Shown here piece after piece: positions 18,490 through 26,187 of a stretch of DNA of 64,000 bases; position 1 is the stretch's first letter; each line of letters opens with the position of its first letter. Origin of the DNA: Methanomassiliicoccaceae archaeon (lineage in GTDB: Archaea; Thermoplasmatota; Thermoplasmata; Methanomassiliicoccales; Methanomethylophilaceae). A model generated the notes under the pieces. The model was not told the origin of the DNA, did no database searches, and worked only from the letters and a program-made list of their open reading frames with translations. The translations under genes were made by a program, and so were the position numbers. Location: positions 1 through 64,000 of the forward strand of contig JAEEOP010000031.1 in the NCBI GenBank assembly GCA_016284295.1, in the 5' to 3' direction.

Positions 18490-19740
18490 ATGACGATGAG
18501 CAACGACGAAACCATCATAAGCAGGAAGAGCTCCGACGAATCTTTCACTGATGAAGTGGCCGAACTCAAGGCCAAAATCGTCACACTGGAGGACAGGAAT
18601 GTCAGACTCGTCGAGGATCTGAGGAACGCTGAGAACGAGAAGCGCTACGCCGAAGGGGAACTCTTCAGACTGCAGAAGGACCTGGCCAGGATCAGGGGAG
18701 AGATGGAGAGGCTCAAGACCCCTCCGCTGATCGTGGGTTCCCTCAGGGACGTCCTTCCCAACAACCGCGTGGTGGTCAAGAGCTCCACAGGACCGGATTT
18801 CGTTGTGGCGGTCTCCGACTACATCAGCCCCGAGCAGCTGATCCCCGGATCCAGGGTCACGATGAACAAGCAGACCCTGGCCGTCATGGAGGTCATCCAA
18901 TCCTCCGTGGACCCGATAGTCTCCGGTGCGGAGGTCGTGGACAAGCCCAAGGTCACCTACGACGACATCGGAGGACTCAAGCAGCAGATGCTGGAGCTCC
19001 GCGAGGCAGTCGAGGACCCGTTGCTCAGGCCCGAGCTGTACACCAAGGTCGGTATCGAACCCCCGAAGGGTGTCCTTCTAGTGGGTCCCCCGGGAACCGG
19101 AAAGACCCTGATGGCCAAGGCGGTCGCCAACGCGACCAACGCCACGTTCATCAGACTGGTCGGATCCGAGCTCGTGCAGAAGTACATCGGAGAGGGTGCC
19201 AGACTGGTCCGCGACCTGTTCGAGCTGGCCAAGGAGAAGGCGCCCAGCATCATATTCATCGACGAACTGGACTCCGTCGGAGCGAAGAGGCTCGACGTGG
19301 CCACCTCGGGAGACAGGGAGGTCCAGAGGACCCTCATGCAGCTGCTCGCCGAGCTGGACGGTTTCACCGCGATCCACAACGTCAAGATCATCGGAGCCAC
19401 CAACAGGCCGGACATCCTGGACGATGCCCTGCTAAGACCCGGCAGATTCGACCGTATCATCGACGTCGGGCTTCCGGACGTTGATGCCAGGACTCAGATC
19501 TTCGAGATCAACATCAGGCACATGAACGTCGAGAAGAAGGTCTCGGCGAAGGCTCTTGCGGACAGCACTGACGGCCTTTCCGGAGCGGAGATCAAGAACC
19601 TCTGTACCGAGGCCGGTATGCTGGCCATCAGGGACGGACGCGACAAGGTCACCATGAAGGACTTCATAGCCGCGAAAGAGAAGGCCAAGGACGCTGGCAG
19701 GAACAAGACCAACCCGGCGCCTGCCAACATGTTCCAGTGA
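18490..19740 (+). CDS. pan: Proteasome-activating nucleotidase PAN
   Basis: Hexameric AAA+ ATPase that unfolds substrates for the 20S proteasome, 416 residues. An N-terminal coiled coil (about 15-65) is followed by an OB domain (75-140) and an AAA module with Walker A GPPGTGKT near 200, Walker B IIFIDELDSVGAKR near 255, and the arginine finger region RPGRFDRII near 320. The C-terminus ends NMFQ, so the proteasome-docking HbYX motif would read M-F-Q, with Phe in place of Tyr. ATG 18490 or 18496 could start. A terminator follows at 19749. Confidence 0.95.
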   Translation: MTMSNDETIISRKSSDESFTDEVAELKAKIVTLEDRNVRLVEDLRNAENEKRYAEGELFRLQKDLARIRGEMERLKTPPLIVGSLRDVLPNNRVVVKSSTGPDFVVAVSDYISPEQLIPGSRVTMNKQTLAVMEVIQSSVDPIVSGAEVVDKPKVTYDDIGGLKQQMLELREAVEDPLLRPELYTKVGIEPPKGVLLVGPPGTGKTLMAKAVANATNATFIRLVGSELVQKYIGEGARLVRDLFELAKEKAPSIIFIDELDSVGAKRLDVATSGDREVQRTLMQLLAELDGFTAIHNVKIIGATNRPDILDDALLRPGRFDRIIDVGLPDVDARTQIFEINIRHMNVEKKVSAKALADSTDGLSGAEIKNLCTEAGMLAIRDGRDKVTMKDFIAAKEKAKDAGRNKTNPAPANMFQ

Positions 19741-19748
19741 AAACATCG

Positions 19749-19775
19749 GGGGCCCTCCCCCACTTTTCTTCTTAC
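19749..19775 (+). terminator. Terminator of pan
   Basis: GGGGG-CCCT-CCCCC then ACTTTTCTTCTT, 8 bases after the stop. Confidence 0.75.
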
Positions 19776-19799
19776 ACGAATCCTATCGGATTGCGACTT

Positions 19800-19898
19800 T
19801 TAAAACTTGCACAGGCTCTTGGAGATGGTCCAGAGACCCGACAGAATCGAGAAGATGGCATATGAGGGGCAGGCCTTGATGATGCCCAATCGCCTCAT
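19800..19898 (-). CDS. Possible 32-residue hydrophobic/basic peptide or gene tail
   Basis: The frame MRRLGIIKACPSYAIFSILS... ends KSLCKF-TAA. Upstream in the same frame the reading continues without a stop (HPLRYGRKGVKH) back to the TGA of the GPN GTPase gene. It may be the tail of a lost gene, for example a transposase, or a small peptide gene. I see no ribosome-binding site. Low confidence. Confidence 0.2.
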   Translation of the reverse strand: MRRLGIIKACPSYAIFSILSGLWTISKSLCKF

Positions 19899-19964
19899 AT
19901 GTTTCACGCCTTTCCTGCCATAGCGCAGCGGATGACGATCGTCCCTGCGCCGGCCTTGGAAGGG

Positions 19965-20729
19965 TCACTCCCTCATGGTGTCCTCGCCGCCAAAGAATGA
20001 CAGTTGGGCGGCAGCGTAGATCTCCTCCAGACCGATACCGGTCTCCGACGATACCGAACGTATCTCGCCGAATACACCGGTGTTCTCCATGGCCTTGAAC
20101 AGCTCCATTCCGACCACGGTCTCGGGATTCATGTCCGCATCGAGGAGGTCCCCGTACAGCGCATCGGGAACGGAATACCAGTCTAGCATCCTCTGCTCAT
20201 CCTCCTCCGAAAGGGTGTCCGCCTTGGACAGGAGGTTCATCATCGGGAGCTGGAGCCTGAACTGAGCCAGCGCTCCAAGCACCATGGCCGTCACGAACCC
20301 GTTGGGCGACTTGCACAGGGACGGGTCGGACAGGTAGATGAGCATCGAATCCTCCCTTCCGAACGAATCCACCAGGACGTTCGACGACTCCCTGAACGCG
20401 AACAGCTCCAGCTGTCCGGGCGTGTCCACCAGAACGTAGTCCGTGTCGTAATCGGCGATCACATCCTGCATCTTCTTGATGTTGACGGCCATGAGGTCCG
20501 CCGCCACGATCTGTGCTCCGTTGGGACCGAGGTTGTACTCCTTCATGACCTCGTCGAGGGATATCCATTCCCTTATGTCCACATCGGGGGTATACGGGAG
20601 GGCGTCCGCCCCGGGATCCATATTGACCACGGTGGCATCGACGTTGGAGTCATCGCACCATTGCTTGAAGGCTCCGACCAGAGTGCTCTTTCCGCTGCCA
20701 GCGGTTCCGATGAAAAACAGGAATTTCAA
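19965..20729 (-). CDS. GPN-loop GTPase
   Basis: A 254-residue P-loop GTPase of the GPN family, whose eukaryotic members assemble RNA polymerase II. Walker A FIGTAGSGKSTL is near the N-terminus, NMDPGADALPYTPDVDIREWI follows, the signature GPNGA is near 80, Walker B VLVDTPGQLELFAFR near 105, and NLLSKADTLS (base recognition) near 165. I place the start at TTG 20729 because GGTGAT lies 3 bases before it and family members begin right before the P-loop; GTG 20759 is the alternative. It is divergent from the DUF998-like gene. Confidence 0.88.
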   Translation of the reverse strand: MKFLFFIGTAGSGKSTLVGAFKQWCDDSNVDATVVNMDPGADALPYTPDVDIREWISLDEVMKEYNLGPNGAQIVAADLMAVNIKKMQDVIADYDTDYVLVDTPGQLELFAFRESSNVLVDSFGREDSMLIYLSDPSLCKSPNGFVTAMVLGALAQFRLQLPMMNLLSKADTLSEEDEQRMLDWYSVPDALYGDLLDADMNPETVVGMELFKAMENTGVFGEIRSVSSETGIGLEEIYAAAQLSFFGGEDTMRE

Positions 20730-20768
20730 GTGATCACCACAATATTCGGATGATAACACTGGAAATCA

Positions 20769-20776
20769 ATATAAAA
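20769..20776 (+). promoter_or_regulatory. TATA box for the 20798 gene
   Basis: ATATAAAA 22 bases before ATG 20798, predicting a leaderless mRNA and supporting that start over the in-frame codons at 20750. Confidence 0.55.
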
Positions 20777-20797
20777 GCCATACGCAATCACAGACGC

Positions 20798-21370
20798 ATG
20801 GTTACTAAGCAGAAGAGTGCAGCACCCTTCACGATGGCCGGTATCTTGGCTGGGGCCCTCCTGCCCCTGGCGTTCGCCGTCGCCATATTCGCCGACGGGA
20901 ACTGGACGTTCAACGTCAACACACTGTCGGACCTCGGAATCTCCAGCGTGGAGTTCGCTGCCAAATTGTTCAACTGCGCCTGCATCGTAGGCGGCGCACT
21001 CATCCTGATCTTCGGTATCGGGAAGGCCTATACCAAAAAGAACCTCGATGCCGCAAGCGGCCTCTTCATGGCCGTCGGCGGAATCTGTCTCGCACTGGTC
21101 GGTATCGCCAACAAGGGCGACGACTACGAGATCCACGTCCTCGTGGCAACCATCTTCTTCACCCTCTGTTTCATCTCCATCATCCTCTCGATGGCGAGCG
21201 ATGCGATGCACGGAAGGAAGTTCACCGTAGCAATGAGCGCGGCTGTCCTGGTGACCGTCCTCATGGTCATCCCCGGATTCGCTTTCCCCGGCGTCGAAGT
21301 CATCGGAGTCGTGGCGTTATGCATCTGGTTGATCGCACAGGCCATGTCCCTGTCTTTCAGTAAGGATTAA
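20798..21370 (+). CDS. DUF998-like six-helix membrane protein
   Basis: A 190-residue integral membrane protein. Hydrophobic helices lie at about 12-30 (MAGILAGALLPLAFAVAIF), 57-77 (LFNCACIVGGALILIFGIG), 85-103 (ASGLFMAVGGICLALVGIA), 113-133 (HVLVATIFFTLCFISIILSM), 144-160 and 165-185. The NTLSDLGISSVEFAAKLFN segment after helix 1 is the DUF998 pattern. Function of the family is unknown. A 122-residue membrane protein follows 32 bases later and may be co-transcribed. Confidence 0.75.
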   Translation: MVTKQKSAAPFTMAGILAGALLPLAFAVAIFADGNWTFNVNTLSDLGISSVEFAAKLFNCACIVGGALILIFGIGKAYTKKNLDAASGLFMAVGGICLALVGIANKGDDYEIHVLVATIFFTLCFISIILSMASDAMHGRKFTVAMSAAVLVTVLMVIPGFAFPGVEVIGVVALCIWLIAQAMSLSFSKD

Positions 21371-21402
21371 AACAGGTAACCAGATAACAGGACGGTAATA
21401 AA

Positions 21403-21771
21403 ATGAGCGATATGCCCAACACAATGAAAGTCGGGATGGCCGTCGGATTCATCGGCGCCATCATTGCGTTGGTCGCCATGTCCATGACATGGGCCGGAAC
21501 AGTCGATTCCGCAGCCCTCGTCGGACTCGATATGGCGGCGGCAATGATGTTCTTCGCAGTGGCTGGAACGATGTCCTCGTACAGCCCCGTGAAGGCCAGC
21601 ACCATCGTGGTGCTCTCCGCGATCGCCATCGCGTTCTCCGTTGTGGCCTCGATCTACGGTGCGATGGAGCCTATCTGCGGTGTCATCCTCGTCATCTGCG
21701 GAATCGTCTGCGTTGCTGTCGGCGGAATGCCCAGCACCTCCGAGTACGTCGAGACCAACAGAGTCATCTGA
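21403..21771 (+). CDS. Small four-helix membrane protein
   Basis: A 122-residue hydrophobic protein I do not recognise. Four helices can be seen: about 10-30 (VGMAVGFIGAIIALVAMSMTW), 38-56, 65-85 (STIVVLSAIAIAFSVVASIYG) and 88-107 (EPICGVILVICGIVCVAVGG). The C-terminus STSEYVETNRVI is polar. It follows the DUF998-like gene in the same direction and ends before a hairpin terminator. Function unknown. Confidence 0.65.
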   Translation: MSDMPNTMKVGMAVGFIGAIIALVAMSMTWAGTVDSAALVGLDMAAAMMFFAVAGTMSSYSPVKASTIVVLSAIAIAFSVVASIYGAMEPICGVILVICGIVCVAVGGMPSTSEYVETNRVI

Positions 21772-21781
21772 AAACATAACC

Positions 21782-21814
21782 AAGGTCCGGAAGGTCCTTA
21801 TTTTCCTCTTCTTC
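21782..21814 (+). terminator. Terminator after the small membrane protein gene
   Basis: AAGGTCC-GGAA-GGTCCTT (one mismatch) followed by ATTTTCCTCTTCTT. Confidence 0.65.
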
Positions 21815-21877
21815 AAACATTATTTGCAAGCAGGTTCCATCGAAGAATCGCGTTCCAACCAAAGATAACATAGTTAA

Positions 21878-21886
21878 CTTTTTATT
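21878..21886 (+). promoter_or_regulatory. TATA box of ribK
   Basis: CTTTTTATT about 26 bases before ATG 21912, giving a leaderless transcript. Confidence 0.5.
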
Positions 21887-21887
21887 T

Positions 21888-21911
21888 GGTAGTTCATGAT
21901 ACCGTACTACC
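21888..21911. promoter_or_regulatory. Palindromic operator-like site abutting the ribK start codon
   Basis: GGTAGT-N12-ACTACC, with six-base perfect arms, lies between the TATA box and the ATG and ends at the base before the ATG. The product begins with an HTH domain, so autoregulation is a natural reading. Confidence 0.6.
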
Positions 21912-22568
21912 ATGGATGGCAAATATGCTTACGCCCTGCGCAAACTGGCTTTGATGGGAGCTCTTGACGACTATATCTCCATATCATCCAGGGAATTGGG
22001 CGAGGCTCTGGACATGAGCCAGCAGTCTGCATCCAAATGGATTCTGGAACTCATCGACTGCCAGTACATCATGAGGGATCTCGGCACCAGGAAGCAGCGT
22101 ATAAAGATAACCCACAAGGGTGTCGAGCTGATGAAGAAGGAATACACCGAGTACCGCCGCATCTTCGAGCGCACCGACCACATCAACATCCGCGGCGAGG
22201 TCGCCTCGGGCATGGGCGAGGGCGGATACTACATCTGTCAGGAAGGATACCTCAAGCAGTTCGAGTCCAAGCTGGGCTTCGTACCCTTCCAGGGAACCTT
22301 CAACGTTCGCATATACCCCGAGGAGATAGGGAAACTCGACATCATCAGGAGCACCGTCGGGATAATGATAGAGGGATTCACCACCGAGGGCAGGAGCTTC
22401 GGCAACGTCATCGCATACAAGTGCAAGATCCACAACATCAACTGCGCCATCCTGGTCCCGGAGAGGTCCCACTACGTGGACATACTGGAGATCATAGCGC
22501 CCTGCAGCATGAGGAGGACCCTCAGCCTCAGCGACGGCGACAGGGTCGACGTGAAAGTTAATCTGTGA
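21912..22568 (+). CDS. ribK: CTP-dependent riboflavin kinase with N-terminal HTH (RbkR type)
   Basis: Bifunctional archaeal protein, 218 residues. The N-terminal 85 residues form a MarR-like winged helix (SSRELGEALDMSQQSASKWILELIDCQYI). The C-terminal DUF120 domain phosphorylates riboflavin to FMN using CTP, shown by HINIRGEVASGMGEGGYYI near 93, LGFVPFQGTFNVRIYPEE near 120, and CAILVPERSHYVDILEIIAP near 180. Family members of this architecture (RbkR) are known to be both kinase and regulator of riboflavin genes. The palindrome at the start codon fits that role. A bidirectional terminator separates it from purQ. Confidence 0.93.
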   Translation: MDGKYAYALRKLALMGALDDYISISSRELGEALDMSQQSASKWILELIDCQYIMRDLGTRKQRIKITHKGVELMKKEYTEYRRIFERTDHINIRGEVASGMGEGGYYICQEGYLKQFESKLGFVPFQGTFNVRIYPEEIGKLDIIRSTVGIMIEGFTTEGRSFGNVIAYKCKIHNINCAILVPERSHYVDILEIIAPCSMRRTLSLSDGDRVDVKVNL

Positions 22569-22570
22569 GA

Positions 22571-22600
22571 CGGGGGAGGACCCCCGCCCACATTGTTTTT
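22571..22600. terminator. Bidirectional terminator between ribK and purQ
   Basis: CGGGGG-AGGA-CCCCCG followed on the plus strand by CCCACATTGTTTTT. It sits between the convergent stops of ribK and purQ. Confidence 0.75.
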
Positions 22601-22601
22601 C

Positions 22602-23420
22602 TCAGAACTTCTCGAGATGTTTCATGACCGATTCGAAGACGCACTTGCCGTCTCCGTCCTCGGAATCGTAACCCCTGGTCCAATCAGGATGGGTGAACCT
22701 CGTCATGACACGCTCCGGGTGGGGCATCATGCCGAGCACGTTCCCGGCAGGGTTGCATATCCCCGCGATGTCCGACTTGGATCCATTGGGGTTCCACGGG
22801 TAATCCGCATCGGAACCGTCCGGACGCACATACCTGAACACGACCTGGTCGTTGTCCTCCAGCCTCTGAACGAAGTCCTCGTCCATGCTCAGGAGGTTAC
22901 CCTCTCCGTGTGCGGAGGGGATCATCAGGGTCTTCTTGGCGGGTATGGTGCTGGTGAACAGGCACTTTCCCCTGTTGTCGTTCCTCAGGACCGTGGGACG
23001 GCACTCGAACCTTCCGGACACGTTGTTGTACAGCGCGGCCCTGGGCTCGTCCGACATGACCTCGTCGAATGCCGGGAGCAGTCCGAGCTCCACAAGGATC
23101 TGGAATCCGTTGCACACGCCCAGAACGGGCTTGCCGGACTCGACGAACCTCTTGACATCCCCGCCGATGGCGGATTTGATCCTGGCGGCGAAGATGGCCC
23201 CTGCGCGGACGTAATCGCCTGCGGAGAATCCTCCGGGGAAGGCGAGCACGTCGTAGTCCTCGAGGGACCTCCTCATGTCCGCCGGCGCCTGGCCGATCAG
23301 CTGCTTGAGGTGGACCTTCTCGGCCTGCGCACCGACCATCCTGAACGCGTTGGCCATCTCATCCTCGCAGTTGGTACCCTCTATGCGTATGACGCAAACC
23401 TTGACATCCTCTGCCTTCAT
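22602..23420 (-). CDS. purQ: FGAM synthase subunit PurQ (glutamine amidotransferase)
   Basis: Class I glutaminase subunit that feeds ammonia to PurL in step four of purine synthesis, 272 residues. The nucleophile cysteine is in KPVLGVCNGFQIL (about 98), and the His-Glu pair is in GMMPHPERVM near 235. The N-terminus KVCVIRIEGTNCEDEMANAF is typical. Its ATG overlaps the purL stop by four bases (ATGA). It is the last gene of purS-purL-purQ. Confidence 0.96.
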   Translation of the reverse strand: MKAEDVKVCVIRIEGTNCEDEMANAFRMVGAQAEKVHLKQLIGQAPADMRRSLEDYDVLAFPGGFSAGDYVRAGAIFAARIKSAIGGDVKRFVESGKPVLGVCNGFQILVELGLLPAFDEVMSDEPRAALYNNVSGRFECRPTVLRNDNRGKCLFTSTIPAKKTLMIPSAHGEGNLLSMDEDFVQRLEDNDQVVFRYVRPDGSDADYPWNPNGSKSDIAGICNPAGNVLGMMPHPERVMTRFTHPDWTRGYDSEDGDGKCVFESVMKHLEKF

Positions 23421-25744
23421 TCGGAAACACCTCCCATGATCTTCCAGATAGGGTCGTTCCAGGCCTTCCTCATCTCCTCCACGGAGATTGTGGTGCCGTT
23501 GTCCTTAATGACGAGCGAATCGCCCTTCGTGATACCGATGATCTGGGCGTCGTCGCCCATGATCTTTGTGAACTCAGTGACATCCTTTCCGTCGACCTCG
23601 ACGATCCAGCGGCTGTTACTCTCGGAGTACAGCTTGGTCCTAAGGTCCCCGTCCATGGCGGACAGGTCGATCTGCGCTCCGATCTGACCGGATATGCACA
23701 TCTCTGCGACGGCGATGGCCAGTCCTCCGTCCGAACAGTCATGGCAGCTGAGGACGAGCCTCTTGTCCATGGCCTTCAGGAGGTTCGCCATGTTCCTCTT
23801 GAGCGCGGGTATGTCCACTCCGGGGACGTCTCCCTCCACCCCTCCGAACTTGCGGAACAGGAGCGATGCTCCCATCTCGTCCTTCGTCCTTCCGACGATG
23901 AAGATGCAGCTTCCGGCCCTCTTGAAGTCGGCGGTGACCGCCTTGGACACATCGTCGATGATACCGCATCCGAGGAGCATGGGGGTGGGCAGGATGTGCT
24001 TCCCTCCGGGCGCCTCGTTGTAGAGACTGACGTTCCCTGACGGGATCGGGATGTTGAGCTCCCTGGCGATCTCGCCGAGGCCCCTTACGGCCTCCCTGAA
24101 CACTCCGAGCCTCTCCGGGATCTCGGGGTTGCCGAAGTTGAGGCAGTCCGTGAACGCGTTGGGCATGGCGCCGACAGCGACGATGTTCCTGCACGTCTCG
24201 TCGATCGCGGCCATCCCTCCCTTGTAGGGGTCGGCCTCGCAGAACCAAGGGTTGCATCCGATGGCTGCCGCCAGCCCTCTCCTGCTGCCGGGTACCGGGA
24301 GGAGCACCGATGCGTCCCCGGGACCAGTCTTGTTGAGCTCTCCCACCATTGGGTGTATGGCGGTGCCGGCGCGGACCTCGTGGTCGTACTGCCTGATGGC
24401 CCACTCCTTCGAGGCCACGTTGAAATCCGAAAGCATGGTGAGGATGACCTCCTTGTCCGAGGGGAGATCGGGGAACTTCTCGTTCTTCTTGGAGGAGACC
24501 TTGGGCAGGACGTACGGCCTGTTGTAGACCGGCCCTCCGGTGAGGAACTCCAGGTCCATGTCGAAGATGAGCTCCCCGTTCCAGAACAGGCGGGTGCGCT
24601 TCCTGTCGGTGGTCCTGGCGATAGGTGTCGCGATGACATCCCACATGTCGAAGACCTCCAGCACCTTCTCCACGTTCTCGGGCTTGCAGGTGCACATCAT
24701 ACGCTCCTGCGACTCCGAGACCCATATCTCCCAGGGTGCGAGACCGGGCTCCTTGAGCGGGACCTTCTCCAGGTCCACATCGGCTCCGCAGCCTGCCTCC
24801 AGCGCCATCTCGCCGACGACGCAGCTCAGACCTCCTCCTCCGAGGTCCTTCATACCCGTGATCAGGTGCTTCGCGTTGACCTCGAAGCATGCGTGCATCA
24901 CAGGCTCCTTCGTGATTGGGTCGCCCAGCTGGACGGCACCCCTGGAATCCTCATCCGATGTGGCTGTAAGGTCAGCGGATGCGAAGTTGACTCCGTGGAT
25001 ACCGTCGCGTCCCGTGCGGCCGCCTATGAGTATCATGACCTCGCCGGGCCCTCCGGCGAAGTTGTTGGCCAGGTCCTTCCTCTTGACGATGCCCAGGCAT
25101 GCGACGTTCACCAGACAGTTCCCGGTGTACTTCTCGTCGAAGAAGAACCCTCCTGTTATGGTGGGGATACCGCAGCGGTTACCGTAGTCCCTGATACCGG
25201 ACACGACGCCGTTCACCAAGTACCTGGGGTGCTTGGTCCCCGGGGGGATCTCACCCTTGTAGTCGATTGGACCGAAGCAGAGCGGATCCGCCAGTCCGAT
25301 GGGCTGCGCTCCCATGCAGACCACATCCCTCAGGATGCCTCCGATACCGGTGGCTGCGCCTCCGTATGGCTCCACCGCGGAGGGGTGGTTGTGGCTCTCT
25401 ATCCTCAAACAGTATCCGTAGTCGTCGTCGAACACCATGACGCCGGCATCCCCTCTGGAGAGGATGTCCTCCCTGTCAAGCCCGAACACGAACTCCTTGA
25501 GGATCGGCTTGCTGCTCTTGTAGCAGCAGTGCTCGCTCCATGCCTGTCCGAGGGACTGGAGTTCCACGTCCGTGGGGTTCCTGCCCTCCTTCTTGAAATA
25601 GTCGCGGACGACCTTCATCTCGTCCACGGAGAGCCCCAGGGCCATGTCCGAGGACACCTGTGCGAGCTGCTCGTCGGTGGCATCGAGGATGGCCACGTCG
25701 TAGAGCGGGAACGGGACGTCGCGCTTGATCATCAGGTCTGCCAT
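23417..25744 (-). CDS. purL: FGAM synthase subunit PurL
   Basis: ATP-dependent amidation subunit of FGAM synthase, 775 residues, the small-PurL type that needs PurS and PurQ. Markers: QSLGQAWSEHCCYKSSKP near 65, IESHNHPSAVEPYGGAATGIGGILRDV near 118 (catalytic His), and the second AIRM-like half with CHDCSDGGLAIAVAEM near 670. It starts 4 bases after the purS stop and overlaps purQ by 4 bases. Confidence 0.97.
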   Translation of the reverse strand: MADLMIKRDVPFPLYDVAILDATDEQLAQVSSDMALGLSVDEMKVVRDYFKKEGRNPTDVELQSLGQAWSEHCCYKSSKPILKEFVFGLDREDILSRGDAGVMVFDDDYGYCLRIESHNHPSAVEPYGGAATGIGGILRDVVCMGAQPIGLADPLCFGPIDYKGEIPPGTKHPRYLVNGVVSGIRDYGNRCGIPTITGGFFFDEKYTGNCLVNVACLGIVKRKDLANNFAGGPGEVMILIGGRTGRDGIHGVNFASADLTATSDEDSRGAVQLGDPITKEPVMHACFEVNAKHLITGMKDLGGGGLSCVVGEMALEAGCGADVDLEKVPLKEPGLAPWEIWVSESQERMMCTCKPENVEKVLEVFDMWDVIATPIARTTDRKRTRLFWNGELIFDMDLEFLTGGPVYNRPYVLPKVSSKKNEKFPDLPSDKEVILTMLSDFNVASKEWAIRQYDHEVRAGTAIHPMVGELNKTGPGDASVLLPVPGSRRGLAAAIGCNPWFCEADPYKGGMAAIDETCRNIVAVGAMPNAFTDCLNFGNPEIPERLGVFREAVRGLGEIARELNIPIPSGNVSLYNEAPGGKHILPTPMLLGCGIIDDVSKAVTADFKRAGSCIFIVGRTKDEMGASLLFRKFGGVEGDVPGVDIPALKRNMANLLKAMDKRLVLSCHDCSDGGLAIAVAEMCISGQIGAQIDLSAMDGDLRTKLYSESNSRWIVEVDGKDVTEFTKIMGDDAQIIGITKGDSLVIKDNGTTISVEEMRKAWNDPIWKIMGGVSE

Positions 25745-25748
25745 TGGA

Positions 25749-25988
25749 TCATCTCACTGTGACCTTGTAATTCTGGATCACGGGGTTCGCCAGGAGCTTC
25801 CTGCACATCTCCTCGCCGGCCTTCTTGGCCTCCTCAGGGGGCAGATCCACCTCGACCTCGAAGAGCTTGACAAACTTGACCTCGCCCAGTCCCTTGAATC
25901 CCAAGGATTCCAATGTCTTCTTAGTGTTGCTTCCCTCAGGATCGGCGACGCCTTTCTTGAGTTCGATTCTGATCTCTAATACAGCCAT
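25749..25988 (-). CDS. purS: FGAM synthase subunit PurS
   Basis: A 79-residue structural subunit that bridges PurL and PurQ. The sequence MAVLEIRIELKKGVADPEG and the ALSSLGF-like segment ESLGFKGLGEVKFVKLFEV are the family pattern. ATG 25988 is chosen by that homology; the in-frame region before it is Arg-rich and not family-like. It heads the purSLQ operon. Confidence 0.93.
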   Translation of the reverse strand: MAVLEIRIELKKGVADPEGSNTKKTLESLGFKGLGEVKFVKLFEVEVDLPPEEAKKAGEEMCRKLLANPVIQNYKVTVR

Positions 25989-26187
25989 ACTTTGCCCTAT
26001 CGCGTGCGTGGATAAAAGGCTCTCTTTGGAATCGGCCCTACGATGGCGTACAATCGCCCTACGACGTCGTACGCGTGCCTTGCTGGACGCATCCCCGGAG
26101 TCGGACGCCGTACGACCACAGGATAAGGTCATCGAACGTTAGTGAGCATGACAGACTTTATGAGCGACATCCATCATTCATATCCCG

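Noticed and set aside
24353-25762. Long open frame opposite purL
   Set aside because: Antisense shadow of purL with biased composition (His, Val, Asp) and no recognisable motif.
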